A model generated the notes under the pieces. That model saw only the letters and a program-made list of their open reading frames with translations. It did not search any database and was not told where the DNA came from. DNA of 64,000 bases from JAJPXI01 sp051867655 (GTDB lineage: Bacteria > Bacillota > Clostridia > Oscillospirales > Oscillospiraceae), in assembly GCA_051867655.1 (NCBI GenBank), contig JBJDYV010000107.1, positions 1 to 64,000 of the forward strand, written 5' to 3'. Shown one piece after another: positions 15,936 through 24,261 of this stretch; within the stretch, counting starts at the first letter, position 1; every line of letters starts with the position of its first letter. Position numbers and translations under genes: made by a program.

Positions 15936-16300
15936 TGTGTCTCAACCGCGCACTTCCTGATTACGACATGAACGCCGGTGAAGCAAGAACACTGACGATT
16001 CCGATTTACAATTCCGCCGACAAACAAATTGATATGACAGATATGGCTGCGAGGTTCGCTATTTCTGATCCAATCAATCAGGATAGCGAGCCTTTTGTTA
16101 TTAAGGCCTGTTCGATTGTAACGTCTGCTGACTCAGACTGTGCAGTTCTTCGAGTTGAACTGGACGCAGCAGATACGATCAACATGTGTGGTCAGTACAT
16201 CTATCAGGTCACAATCAAAGACGCAGATGGACGCCAAGGCGTAATCAAAGGAGTTCTAACGATTGCCGCCAATTACGATAAGGCGGCTATTTCTGTTTAA
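15932..16300 (+). CDS. Baseplate/appendage protein, small beta-domain
   Basis: The 122-residue protein starts at TTG 15932 or ATG 15935, both behind GAAAGGAG and overlapping the previous stop. It is beta-rich, with an alternating pattern (ARTLTIPIYNSADKQIDMTD, YIYQVTIKDADGRQGVIKG) that resembles the N-terminal immunoglobulin-like domain of baseplate upper (BppU-type) proteins. It is part of the tail appendage cluster. The assignment is by style and position, not by a diagnostic motif. Confidence 0.65.
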   Translation: MMCLNRALPDYDMNAGEARTLTIPIYNSADKQIDMTDMAARFAISDPINQDSEPFVIKACSIVTSADSDCAVLRVELDAADTINMCGQYIYQVTIKDADGRQGVIKGVLTIAANYDKAAISV

Positions 16301-16313
16301 AGGGGTGATCCAT

Positions 16314-16709
16314 ATGGTAACTACATACTTTAAAAATTTAATCGCGAATCATGTGTGGCATACAGAGGCTGAAACTACTCTGCCCACAAAATATTATCTT
16401 GCCATGAGCACGACAGAGCCTTTGGAGAATGGAACTGGCGTGACTGAACCTGATACCTCTTCTGGTTATGCTCGTATTGAGCTCACTGGCCTTGCCAATG
16501 CAGTCAATGGCGTAGTTAAAAACTCAAATAGTTTGGCATGGGATGAGTTGGCTACTGATCAGGGTGTCTTGTGTTATTGGGCACTGTTCGATGCGGTTAC
16601 GGGCGGTAACTTGTTAATGGGTAATGCTCTAACTTCGAAACACCTGGATGCTGGTACTGAAATTAAAATTAGTCCGGAGAAACTGACTTTGAGCGTGCTG
16701 GGAGCGTGA
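16314..16709 (+). CDS. Phage tail appendage protein
   Basis: ATG at 16314 is preceded by AAGGGGTG, so I prefer it to the longer frame opening at 16263, which overlaps the previous gene. The 131-residue product contains YYLAMSTTEPLENGTGVTEP and WALFDAVTGGNLLMGNAL, a pattern common to small tail-fibre or capsid-decoration proteins of Gram-positive phages (aligned beta strands, Gly/Thr turns). There is no signal peptide. It lies in the run of small structural genes between the tail tip and the lysis genes. Exact role unknown. Confidence 0.7.
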   Translation: MVTTYFKNLIANHVWHTEAETTLPTKYYLAMSTTEPLENGTGVTEPDTSSGYARIELTGLANAVNGVVKNSNSLAWDELATDQGVLCYWALFDAVTGGNLLMGNALTSKHLDAGTEIKISPEKLTLSVLGA

Positions 16710-16715
16710 TAGCCT

Positions 16716-17450
16716 ATGGGCACACGCAAAGTCTTCTATCCCATTCGAGATGACACATTGATTGGTATTTTGAATGATTTTGATGTCATACTGCGATGTA
16801 TGATGTCAAACCAAAATGCTGTACTGTCCGGTATCACTGATGTCTTCCCTCACACTGAATTTCTGACGGTAAATGGTAAGTTCATTGTTGCAGCGCAAGA
16901 GTTGATCGTCACCTTGGTTAAGTCCATCGAAACGGCAGGCGGTATCACCTTGGACTGCTCCGTGGCAGATATATCAGATATCAAAAATTTGGGTGATCTA
17001 TCCGATGCTCTTATTTTGAATGCAGTCATCGACACCGCGCTGAGCAAAGCGATTGATGCAAGTGAGGACATTGCATTTGCTCAGGATGCAGAAATTGCTA
17101 TCTGCAAGAATCTCGGTGATGTTTCCGAATCACTTTATCTGGACGGAGATATTTCGGAAATAACCGTGACTTTGGTCAATAGAGTCATCGCATCTCTGAT
17201 TTTTGATGGAGAGATCGGAGAGATGTCTCTGCAAAAGGATCTTGGTGATCTGGAATGTGACATTTTACTTTCAGATGCATTGAATCTTACTTTGGTTAAA
17301 AGCGTTTTGCCGCAAAATGCTGATTTTCTCATTGACGGCGAGATGGAGGTTCAGTCTGTGCGCTATCGCAAGCTGGGTGACCTGGCGGGGCTGACGTTTG
17401 CAGACGTAGCTGACTGGACACTCTATGATTTCTACTATAAGGAGGAGTGA
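16716..17450 (+). CDS. Phage tail protein with internal degenerate repeats
   Basis: The 244-residue acidic protein contains at least four copies of a roughly 45-residue unit. The copies are marked by (K)NLGDLSDALILNAVI, KNLGDVSESLYLDGDI, KDLGDLECDILLSDAL and RKLGDLAGLTFADVA, each followed by a beta strand of the VTLV(K/N) type. This suggests a solenoid or beta-prism repeat. It begins six bases after the previous gene and ends two bases before the next start. I recognise no family. A fibre or baseplate role is inferred from location and repeat structure. Confidence 0.65.
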   Translation: MGTRKVFYPIRDDTLIGILNDFDVILRCMMSNQNAVLSGITDVFPHTEFLTVNGKFIVAAQELIVTLVKSIETAGGITLDCSVADISDIKNLGDLSDALILNAVIDTALSKAIDASEDIAFAQDAEIAICKNLGDVSESLYLDGDISEITVTLVNRVIASLIFDGEIGEMSLQKDLGDLECDILLSDALNLTLVKSVLPQNADFLIDGEMEVQSVRYRKLGDLAGLTFADVADWTLYDFYYKEE

Positions 17451-17452
17451 TG

Positions 17453-17680
17453 ATGGCGGAAACACCAAACTACAAATTATACCTCACTCCGGAAGATGAC
17501 ACTACAACTAGACTTCTGGATTGGGTCCAGAAGTTTTTGGGCCCCAGTGCAGACTCTAACATGATGCAGCTGGATGCCATCATCGCCGCCTTGGAGGCCG
17601 CAAAGGCAAACAAAGTCGTTGAATCTGCGGAAGAGCCTACAGGGCTCTCCTCTGGCGACGAATGGGATCGTCTGCTGTGA
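17453..17680 (+). CDS. Small phage protein sharing a C-terminal motif with a downstream fibre gene
   Basis: Three start codons in a row (GTG 17447, ATG 17450, ATG 17453) follow AAGGAGGAG; ATG 17453 has the best spacing. The 75-residue acidic product ends EPTGLSSGDEWDRLL, which closely resembles the end of the 21767-22195 product (QPAGLGSGDDWDKIQ). The shared ending implies a common docking surface or an ancestral duplication within the appendage cluster. No family known to me. Confidence 0.65.
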   Translation: MAETPNYKLYLTPEDDTTTRLLDWVQKFLGPSADSNMMQLDAIIAALEAAKANKVVESAEEPTGLSSGDEWDRLL

Positions 17681-17693
17681 TGGAGGTGACACC

Positions 17694-18248
17694 ATGTATA
17701 TCAAGATGAATAACGATAAAAGCCTTCTCATCACCGTCCCAACCACAATTTACAGGGGCGAAGGAAACGCAGATTTGATTACGTTCTTGCTCCCCACTAA
17801 GTACGAAGGGATAGATATTGAAGGATGTTCCGTTGCTATGCGTTATATTCTTCCGAGTGGTATGGGCGGCTCTGATGCGTTAGCTCGTATTCCAGAAATG
17901 TATAAAGGGTATCTGCAATATAGTACCACAGTTAATCCAGGTTTCACTTCGGAGGAAGGTGTGGTCACTGTTTGGTTGACAATTTTTAGTTCAGATGGCA
18001 ATGCAGTCTTTAAAACCAGCAAAGTTTTGATTCCAATTGAACCAAGCCAGGATATTACCGAATCTCTCCCCGATGAAGATTTGGACCAGTTGGATCAGCT
18101 GGCCGCCCAGATTGCAGACCTGGACCGCCGTAAGGCAGACAATATCGTATTGAACGATGAAGACAACACGATTCAATTGCTTGCAAACGATGATGAGATC
18201 GGAGACCGTATTCAGTTAGACTCTGATTCCGTATGGGAGTCCATATAA
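17694..18248 (+). CDS. Baseplate upper protein-like appendage (BppU-type N-terminal domain)
   Basis: ATG 17694 lies behind TGGAGGTG. The first 115 residues are beta-rich (LLITVPTTIYRGEGNADLIT, VAMRYILPSG, FKTSKVLIPIEPS) and resemble the immunoglobulin-like N-terminal domain of BppU-type proteins, which plug fibres into the baseplate. A helical segment of about 30 residues follows (DQLDQLAAQIADLDRRKADN), fit to trimerise, then a short tail. It thus looks like an adapter whose receptor-binding part is supplied by the genes that follow. Confidence 0.7.
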   Translation: MYIKMNNDKSLLITVPTTIYRGEGNADLITFLLPTKYEGIDIEGCSVAMRYILPSGMGGSDALARIPEMYKGYLQYSTTVNPGFTSEEGVVTVWLTIFSSDGNAVFKTSKVLIPIEPSQDITESLPDEDLDQLDQLAAQIADLDRRKADNIVLNDEDNTIQLLANDDEIGDRIQLDSDSVWESI

Positions 18249-18301
18249 TATCGTGTTTGCTTATAGTGCATTGATACCAAAATTGAAAGGAGAGATATAC
18301 T

Positions 18302-18841
18302 ATGGCGAATGTTACTTTTAAAGTAGGTACACTTGCGCAGTACGATGCTTTGGAAACAAAGAATGCTGATACTTTGTATTGGCTGACTGATGTTCAGCGC
18401 GTATATAAGGGCGATGCTTTGTTTGGAACCGGAACTACCGCCACTGTCGCAATGGCTGGCTTACTGTCCCCAGAAGATAAGGCAAAGTTGGATAGCATCG
18501 TCGCGTCAGGCGGAGAAGCTACCGTTATCGACCTGTCTGCTCTGGATACATCGATTACAATCGCTGACACTGAGTCTGGTAAGGCGATTGGCGTTGCATT
18601 ATCTGCTGTGGAAGGAAACGTTCTTGAACTGAAAACTGACGGTCTGTTTGCGGCTGTACCAACTGCTACGCTCGATGAAAGCCTTGCGAATGGTCTGGTG
18701 GTCGGGACGGCAGGACTTGGACTGAATTTGGCGACGACTACCGCTTCTGGCGCTATGTCTGCTGAGGATAAAACAACGCTTGATACGTTGGGAACAACCG
18801 TATCTGCTTTAGCGGAAGCTTGCACCTGGAGCGAGATGTAA
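18302..18841 (+). CDS. Tail-fibre or head-decoration type protein
   Basis: ATG 18302 follows AAAGGAGAG. The 179-residue product opens with VTFKVGTLAQYDALETKNAD, a module found at the start of many phage fibre proteins. It contains GLLSPEDKAKLDSI and a second GAMSAEDKTTLDTL, the turn motif typical of repeated fibre segments. The middle is Ala/Thr/Val-rich beta structure. A strong terminator follows. The next gene has a related N-terminal segment (TLADLQANTNPSTTALYYVT), which suggests the two were built from shared pieces. Confidence 0.7.
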   Translation: MANVTFKVGTLAQYDALETKNADTLYWLTDVQRVYKGDALFGTGTTATVAMAGLLSPEDKAKLDSIVASGGEATVIDLSALDTSITIADTESGKAIGVALSAVEGNVLELKTDGLFAAVPTATLDESLANGLVVGTAGLGLNLATTTASGAMSAEDKTTLDTLGTTVSALAEACTWSEM

Positions 18842-18860
18842 TCAACCTAATATGTATTGT

Positions 18861-18892
18861 GTCGTAGGCAATAGCCTGCGGCTTTTTATTTT
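18861..18892 (+). terminator. Intrinsic terminator between appendage genes
   Basis: GTCGTAGGC (18861-18869) pairs with GCCTGCGGC (18874-18882), nine pairs including two G.U, with an AATA loop, followed by TTTTTATTTT. This is a complete intrinsic terminator inside the late gene run, so downstream fibre genes need read-through, antitermination or their own promoter. Confidence 0.75.
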
Positions 18893-18916
18893 GGGTTTTA
18901 ATGAGGAGGAATTAAT

Positions 18917-20197
18917 TTGGCACTTGTTGCTTTCCAGAAGGGCCTTCGCTCCAGTCTTCCAAGCACTTATTCCGAAGGTACCTTCTATATTACTACAGAC
19001 GAACGCGCAATTTACTTGGATGTAGATTCTTCTACTCGCATCCGCATCGGTGACTTTCAAGAGTTTGCTACTTTGGCGGATCTGCAGGCTAACACCAATC
19101 CAAGTACAACGGCTCTGTATTATGTTACGGAGCTAAATGTACTGGCGAAATGGGACGGAACAAAATACGTCCAGATCAATACAGACACAGGAGCTACTTC
19201 TGTTGATGTCGTAGGTACTGGCAATGCGGTAACTGCAGCTTCTTATAACGCCGCTACTCGCAAGATTACCCTGACTCTTGGCGCTACGTATACAACTTCC
19301 ACTGATGTTGAGGGAAAGATCGCCGCTAAGGTCGGAGCGCTCGGACAGAACGGCGACGGCGTAGACTACACCGTCAAGAGTTATGTGGATGACAAAGTCG
19401 CTGATGTAGTGGCTGGCTCTATTGACGGTCTCGGCGCTCTGGCGGCCAAAGATGTTGTGACCGATGCCGAGCTGGACGCCGCATTGAAGGAGAAAATTGA
19501 CGGCAAGGTTGATTCTGTTGGGGCTAAAGATGCCTCTGTTGTAATCGACTCCACGACTGCCACCACCCCCAAGATCGGTGTGCAGATTTCTTCTGATGCG
19601 GATAACGCTCTTTCTCTTGCTTCTGATGGTTTGAAGGTTGTTGTCCCCGATGCGACCGAGTATAGCATCGTAAAAGATACTGCATCAGGAGATTACGCTG
19701 CTGTGTACCATCTGACCAAGGATGGGACTAATGTTGGCGTCGCTATCAACATTCCAAAAGACATGGTCGTTCAGTCCGGCTCTGTTGTCACTGATCCGGA
19801 TGGACAGGCCTCCGGCACTTATATCAAGCTGATTCTGCAGAATGTGGCCGATCCTTTGTACATCAATGTCGGCGATCTGATTGAATATGTAACTTCCGGC
19901 TCTTCGGCCGGCGACATGATTGTCGTCACTGTTTCCGATGATCACAAGGTAACTGCTACTATCACTGATGGTTCTATTACCAAAGCCAAGTTTGAGGGTT
20001 CTGTTCAGGCTTCTCTTGGAAAGGCCGATACTGCTGTACAGCCTTCTGATCTGACCGATTTAGAAAATGCTTCTCATACTCACACCAACAAAGCAGAGTT
20101 GGACTTGATTGCCGACGGCGATGTTGCGAAGTGGAACGCAATGGAACAGAATGCAAAGGATTATTCTGAAAATCTGTTGGAGTGGGGTTCTTTCTGA
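18917..20197 (+). CDS. Tail fibre protein
   Basis: The start is TTG 18917, behind GAGGAGG; no ATG lies near. The 426-residue product has an N-terminal module (GTFYITTDERAIYLDVD) seen in phage fibres. A long Ala/Asp/Val-rich beta region follows, with two DxxVADVV helical turns, and then a segment (YSIVKDTASGDYAAVYHLTK) that recurs in Clostridia phage fibre proteins. The C-terminal part (ASHTHTNKAELDLIADGDVA) is the His-Thr metal-binding motif that often ends fibre shafts. It likely forms a trimeric fibre. Confidence 0.75.
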   Translation: MALVAFQKGLRSSLPSTYSEGTFYITTDERAIYLDVDSSTRIRIGDFQEFATLADLQANTNPSTTALYYVTELNVLAKWDGTKYVQINTDTGATSVDVVGTGNAVTAASYNAATRKITLTLGATYTTSTDVEGKIAAKVGALGQNGDGVDYTVKSYVDDKVADVVAGSIDGLGALAAKDVVTDAELDAALKEKIDGKVDSVGAKDASVVIDSTTATTPKIGVQISSDADNALSLASDGLKVVVPDATEYSIVKDTASGDYAAVYHLTKDGTNVGVAINIPKDMVVQSGSVVTDPDGQASGTYIKLILQNVADPLYINVGDLIEYVTSGSSAGDMIVVTVSDDHKVTATITDGSITKAKFEGSVQASLGKADTAVQPSDLTDLENASHTHTNKAELDLIADGDVAKWNAMEQNAKDYSENLLEWGSF

Positions 20198-20245
20198 GAA
20201 CGTCTCTAATTTAAGAATTTCTCATTATTTGGTTTTCCTTCTTTT

Positions 20246-20275
20246 GAGAGGGGCTGGCACAATCCCGCCCCTCTC
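20246..20275 (+). terminator. Strong GC hairpin after the fibre gene
   Basis: GAGAGGGGC (20246-20254) pairs perfectly with GCCCCTCTC (20267-20275). It is followed by a C-rich, then weakly T-rich sequence (TCCCCTACTTTG). The stem is strong but the U tract poor. It occupies the 184-bp gap together with a second hairpin at 20334. Confidence 0.55.
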
Positions 20276-20333
20276 TCCCCTACTTTGAAAATTTTGCAAG
20301 GACATTTTGGTCAGTAAGATACGCAGATTGTCT

Positions 20334-20365
20334 GTCGGTATGAAATGCCGGTGGCTTTTTATATG
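20334..20365 (+). terminator. Second hairpin with T tract, just before the next gene
   Basis: CGGTAT and ATGCCG pair around GAA, followed by GTGGCTTTTTATAT. It resembles the terminator at 18861 in its end sequence (GGCTTTTTAT) and position just before a fibre gene. Confidence 0.5.
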
Positions 20366-20381
20366 ACAAAGGAGTAATTAT

Positions 20382-20642
20382 ATGGCTCTTTTCAAACCAT
20401 TTCGAGGAAACCGTTCCTCGTTAGATGCTGTTCCAAAAAAGGACGGAAATGCTTATTTTTGCGTTGATGATTGCACGTTCCATATCGATTATATGGATGC
20501 AGACGGTGTGCTTCAACGTAAACAAATTAATGCAGCAGACGCAGAAACATTATCCGGTATGTCGTTGGATTCTATTAATAGTCTTATCGACGGCAAGGCC
20601 ACTATTTCCATGGCGACCTGGACCACGGCCGACATAACATAA
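20382..20642 (+). CDS. Small phage appendage protein (86 aa)
   Basis: ATG 20382 follows AAAGGAG. The product starts ALFKPFRGNRSSLDAVPKKD and continues with GNAYFCVDDCTFHIDYMD, an N-terminal module related to those of the fibre genes at 18302 and 18917 (a short head followed by a beta hairpin with aromatic residues). It ends abruptly after GKATISMATWTTADIT with no shaft, so it may be an adapter or a shortened fibre start. Fourteen bases separate it from the next gene. Confidence 0.65.
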   Translation: MALFKPFRGNRSSLDAVPKKDGNAYFCVDDCTFHIDYMDADGVLQRKQINAADAETLSGMSLDSINSLIDGKATISMATWTTADIT

Positions 20643-20655
20643 ACGGAGGTATTGT

Positions 20656-21096
20656 ATGCCGCTATATTTAGGTAATACTCCCATCGGAAATGTTGGCGTG
20701 GTTGTTGAAGGTATGACAACCAAAGAGACGGTCTTGCAGGAGAAAACAGTGTATCCCACTGAGGCTGTGCAGTCTGTTACTCCGGATGTAGGATATGATG
20801 GCCTTTCCGGTGTTGAAGTTGGCGCAATCGATCCCGCTTATGTCGGATCTGCAGTTGTTCGCAAGGACGCGGCGACGATCACACCGGGGACAGAAGATCA
20901 AAGTGTTGTTGCCGGAACATATTTGGTTGGCGCATTGACCATCAAGGGCGACGCCAATCTTGCGTCCGAAAATATCATTGCCGATAAGTCCATTTTTGGC
21001 ATTCCTGGTGGCGTCGTTATTCAAAAATATTACACTGGAACCACTGAGCCGGACAACAGTCTTGGCAATGATGGCGATTTGTACTTAATGGCATAG
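20656..21096 (+). CDS. Phage tail appendage protein
   Basis: ATG 20656 lies behind ACGGAGG. The 146-residue product begins PLYLGNTPIGNVGVV, a start common to small tail proteins of Firmicutes phages. It has a central stretch (TVYPTEAVQSVTPDVGYDGL) that is widely repeated in phage fibre proteins, and it ends TGTTEPDNSLGNDGDLYLMA. It is all-beta by composition. The ending, rich in Gly/Asp/Asn, looks like a short collar that would contact a partner. Likely a fibre or receptor-binding accessory; no exact family. Confidence 0.68.
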   Translation: MPLYLGNTPIGNVGVVVEGMTTKETVLQEKTVYPTEAVQSVTPDVGYDGLSGVEVGAIDPAYVGSAVVRKDAATITPGTEDQSVVAGTYLVGALTIKGDANLASENIIADKSIFGIPGGVVIQKYYTGTTEPDNSLGNDGDLYLMA

Positions 21097-21106
21097 GGGG
21101 TATGAC

Positions 21107-21757
21107 ATGGCCTCTGTAACAAACACACTGACTGTTTACCCGAGTGGTTACGACACTACAAACTATTCCTATAATACCGTAAACAGTTCATATCCACTGA
21201 CAAACCCGGTCGGCAAATCATCTGATAACACGACGTATGCTCAGTGGACAATGAAGACTGGTTCCAGCGCAGAAACTTATGTGTTCTACCTTTTTGATCT
21301 GTCCGCAATCCCGGAGAATGCGATGATTGAATCAGTTTCGTGTACGGCAAAAGCTTATATCAGCTCTACGACTACTTCGCGTATTAGCGCAAGAACGATT
21401 CAGCTATATTCCGGCAGTACCGCAAAAGGCAGTTCTACCAATATCAGCACATCCACAACCGCACTGACCATGACATGCGGAGAATGGACGAGGGCTGAGT
21501 TGGAGGATTGCCGCATTAGGATTTACGCAAAGCGTGGTACTTCACAGACATCAACCTCTGTCAATATGCGCTTTTACGGAGCGACGTTAACCGTTACATA
21601 TTCTGTTCCGGAAGACGGCCCCACATTGTATGTGAAAGAAAATGGTTCGTATCGCGCTTATTCATCTGTCTATAAAAAAGAAAGTGGAACATGGGTGCTT
21701 CAAGCTGATTTGGGGTCTGTATTTAGTATAGACACGAATTATGTAAAAGCGAACTGA
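21107..21757 (+). CDS. Putative phage receptor-binding/appendage beta-sandwich protein
   Basis: ATG 21107 follows GGGGG. The 216-residue product is Ser/Thr/Tyr-rich (NSSYPLTNPVGKSSDNTT, YVFYLFDLSAIPENAMIESV). It has the alternating strands of a jelly-roll or CBM-like sandwich through residue 165, then a short repeat (LYVKENGSYRAYSSVYKKES) of the kind that ends many Clostridia phage fibre proteins. No signal peptide. A carbohydrate-contact role is plausible but unproven. Confidence 0.65.
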   Translation: MASVTNTLTVYPSGYDTTNYSYNTVNSSYPLTNPVGKSSDNTTYAQWTMKTGSSAETYVFYLFDLSAIPENAMIESVSCTAKAYISSTTTSRISARTIQLYSGSTAKGSSTNISTSTTALTMTCGEWTRAELEDCRIRIYAKRGTSQTSTSVNMRFYGATLTVTYSVPEDGPTLYVKENGSYRAYSSVYKKESGTWVLQADLGSVFSIDTNYVKAN

Positions 21758-21766
21758 GGTGAGTAA

Positions 21767-22195
21767 ATGCCAACAACGAAAGATTTGAATGCCCTGGTAA
21801 TCAATACGGTTGAAACCCAGGATGTTTATGATTATATGGTCAGTCATGGGATGACAAACAGTGATGAGCTTTATTTGGTCCAAGGGACTACGACCGTGCC
21901 ATCCAAGACTTCCGATTTAGAGAATGACAGCGGATTTTTAACAGAAGAGTCGGACCCTACTGTTCCGGCGTGGGCCAAAGAGAGTACAAAGCCGACCTAT
22001 ACTGCGGACGAAGTCGGTGCGTTGCCGGATACGACTACGATTCCGTCTGCCCTGTCGGATCTGAGCGATGACGCTACTCACCGTACTGTAACTGACGCAG
22101 AGAAGACCGCGTGGTCCGGGAAACACACCGTGGTCATGTCTGCAACGCAGCCTGCCGGTCTTGGGTCTGGCGATGACTGGGACAAAATTCAGTAA
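21767..22195 (+). CDS. Tail fibre-like protein with modular repeats
   Basis: ATG 21767 follows GAGGTGAG. The 142-residue product contains SKTSDLENDSGFLTEESDPTVPAWAK and PTYTADEVGALPDTT, recurrent shaft modules of Firmicutes phage fibres. SALSDLSDDATHRTVTDAEKTAW is nearly identical to a module in the next gene (KLSDLTDDTTHRVVTDEEKTAW). It ends QPAGLGSGDDWDKIQ, like the product of 17453-17680. It therefore looks assembled from the same parts as its neighbours. Confidence 0.7.
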   Translation: MPTTKDLNALVINTVETQDVYDYMVSHGMTNSDELYLVQGTTTVPSKTSDLENDSGFLTEESDPTVPAWAKESTKPTYTADEVGALPDTTTIPSALSDLSDDATHRTVTDAEKTAWSGKHTVVMSATQPAGLGSGDDWDKIQ

Positions 22196-22207
22196 AGGAG
22201 TGATGAA

Positions 22208-23227
22208 ATGGCTATTAAGAAAGTACAAAAGAACCGCATGAATGAATCCGGCGAGTACGATCAAATCTACTATCAGACCTCTGCCGATCAGGTTTTAATG
22301 AATGACGGCACGACCGCAGAGGAAAAGATTGCATCAAAGGCCGATTTGGTCAACGGAAAAGTGCCTGTTGATCAAGTTCCAGACGAAGTTGGTGACATGA
22401 ACGCGAGCGTATACGACCCTCAGGGGAAAAAGACCGATGTGTTCAAATATGTGGACGACGCGATGGAGGCTGGGAAGGAAGTCTTTATTGCGACGTATGA
22501 GGAAACTACCAACGATGAAATTTATCAGGCACATCAGGATGGTAAGGTCATCTTTGTAGACGTAGGTGAAACGTGTGCATACTTGCCGTTGGTGTATGTA
22601 ACTGACGTCGAGGCATATTTTGGCTCATGTTGGGATGGCAATAGGCTGAAGTGTGTGGGGTGCGATTCTGGCTTTTGGTGGACCGATGATTTTGTGGCCG
22701 AAACAACCGATCACAGGGTTTCATCTTTGTCGGCGAGAAACACACATTTTCAATACCCCAGCGCCAAAGCGGTGTATGACGCGCTCACGGCAAAGCAGGA
22801 TACCCTCACCGGCAACGAGGGCCAAGTGGTAGGTTTTGGAGCGGACGGGAAACCTGTGGCGCAGGACGCGCCCACTGTTCCAGATAAGCTGTCCGATTTG
22901 ACAGACGATACCACCCACCGGGTCGTGACGGACGAAGAGAAAACGGCGTGGAGCGCTAAAGCGGACAAGCCAAAAGTGATCTCTGTAACTCTGACTGTCG
23001 CCGGGTGGGCAGATGGCGTCCAGACGGTGACCGTAGCCGGAGTGTTGACAGACGAAACCAAGCAGAACGTTCGCATCAGCATTGCAGACCGAGCCAGCTC
23101 CAAGGCGTGGGCAGATGCGAACGTATGGTGCGACACCCCTGGGGCCGACAGTTTGATCTTTAGTTGTGAGACCGTGCCCGCGGCGGATATTAACCTGAAC
23201 GTCGAACTCCAGGAGGTGGCGGCATGA
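22208..23227 (+). CDS. Tail fibre protein
   Basis: ATG 22208 follows AAAGGAG. The 339-residue product has an N-terminal shaft (NRMNESGEYDQIYYQTSADQ, DGTTAEEKIASKADL). The central domain is rich in Cys and Trp (CWDGNRLKCVGCDSGFWWTDD), which is unusual in this phage and may be a folded ligand-binding head. Then come the LSDLTDD...EKTAWS module and a C-terminal beta domain. The stop overlaps the ATG of the next gene by four bases, so the two are translationally coupled. Confidence 0.72.
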   Translation: MAIKKVQKNRMNESGEYDQIYYQTSADQVLMNDGTTAEEKIASKADLVNGKVPVDQVPDEVGDMNASVYDPQGKKTDVFKYVDDAMEAGKEVFIATYEETTNDEIYQAHQDGKVIFVDVGETCAYLPLVYVTDVEAYFGSCWDGNRLKCVGCDSGFWWTDDFVAETTDHRVSSLSARNTHFQYPSAKAVYDALTAKQDTLTGNEGQVVGFGADGKPVAQDAPTVPDKLSDLTDDTTHRVVTDEEKTAWSAKADKPKVISVTLTVAGWADGVQTVTVAGVLTDETKQNVRISIADRASSKAWADANVWCDTPGADSLIFSCETVPAADINLNVELQEVAA

Positions 23228-24261
23228 TATTCAACCCGATTATTGTAAAAAGTGGAGGAAGCGGCGGGAGCAATGGGAGCGGTGAACCGCTTGACCCCGT
23301 TCAGGTATACAACAACACCAGACCCGCTGACTGGCTGCACATGCCGACCCCGGCGGAAAATGAAATGTATCTGCTGTTCCACATCCCGGACGGCGTTAGC
23401 TCCCTGCTGGCATTCACCGTGACGTGTACGGGAGATTACATGGTGGCGCTCGGAACGGTCAGCGGCGGTGCGTTTGTACCGGTAGGCAGTACCACGATCG
23501 CCAGCGGGAGCAAGTACGAGGCAGAGCTGTTTGCGGATGACTACGGCAATCTGACCGATGACGGCATGAAGCAGGTCATGGTGAAGGTCAGCGGTACAGA
23601 CATCCTGACCTGGGCGCCGTCCACGAATAGTAAAAAGGCTTCGCCGAGCAATTTTGCCGATTGGAACATCGTTGAAATCTCCTGCAATCTGCCGAGCGGC
23701 ACAAAAGTAGTGTGTGGGAGTTCTACTCAGACTTTAGCATTAACAAATCTGAGGTATTTTACTTGGATCGGAGATAATGCAGTGACAAACATGAGCTACA
23801 TGTTCTATTATTGCTACTCTCTGACATCGATCCCGCAGCTGGACACCTCGGCAGTGAAGAACATGTCTAGTATGTTCAACAGCTGCTACTCTCTGACAGC
23901 GATCCCGCAGCTGGATACCTCATCAGTGACAAACATGAGCTACATGTTCTATTATTGCTACTCTCTGACAGCGATCCCGCAGCTGGATACCTCATCAGTG
24001 ACAAACATGAGCTACATGTTCGACAGCTGCTACTCTCTGACAGCGATCATTCTCGACAACACAGTCGATAGCTGGGCCGGGTACGCCATCTCGCTGAGTA
24101 ATTGTTCACTCGGACACGCTGCAATCGTCGCGTTTTTCGACAGCCTGCCGACGATCACGGCGGCAAAAGCGATCACACTGACGGGCAACCCAGGCGTATC
24201 GGAACTAACCGATGAAGAAAAAGCCATTGCAACAGAAAAGGGGTGGACATTAACGCTATGA
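23224..24261 (+). CDS. Tail fibre with BspA-like (DUF285-type) leucine-rich repeats
   Basis: ATG 23224 overlaps the previous stop. Residues 10-20 are a Gly/Ser hinge. Residues 30-180 form a beta domain. Residues 185-280 contain four copies of a 24-residue repeat (VTNMSYMFYYCYSLTSIPQLDTSA), typical of BspA-like surface proteins and likely to form a solenoid. The last 60 residues (AIVAFFDSLPTITAAKAITL) form the usual cap found after such repeats. The DNA behind the repeats is nearly exact at 72 bp per unit, so copy number could change by slippage or recombination. Probable host-recognition protein. Confidence 0.8.
   Translation: MIFNPIIVKSGGSGGSNGSGEPLDPVQVYNNTRPADWLHMPTPAENEMYLLFHIPDGVSSLLAFTVTCTGDYMVALGTVSGGAFVPVGSTTIASGSKYEAELFADDYGNLTDDGMKQVMVKVSGTDILTWAPSTNSKKASPSNFADWNIVEISCNLPSGTKVVCGSSTQTLALTNLRYFTWIGDNAVTNMSYMFYYCYSLTSIPQLDTSAVKNMSSMFNSCYSLTAIPQLDTSSVTNMSYMFYYCYSLTAIPQLDTSSVTNMSYMFDSCYSLTAIILDNTVDSWAGYAISLSNCSLGHAAIVAFFDSLPTITAAKAITLTGNPGVSELTDEEKAIATEKGWTLTL
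23782..24051 (+). repeat. Four 72-bp tandem repeats in the fibre gene
   Basis: GTGACAAACATG-type starts recur at 23782, 23854, 23926 and 23998, exactly 72 bp apart. The last copy diverges after about 50 bp. Copies 3 and 4 are identical over most of their shared length; copy 2 differs mainly at its start (GTGAAGAACATG). Confidence 0.9.
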
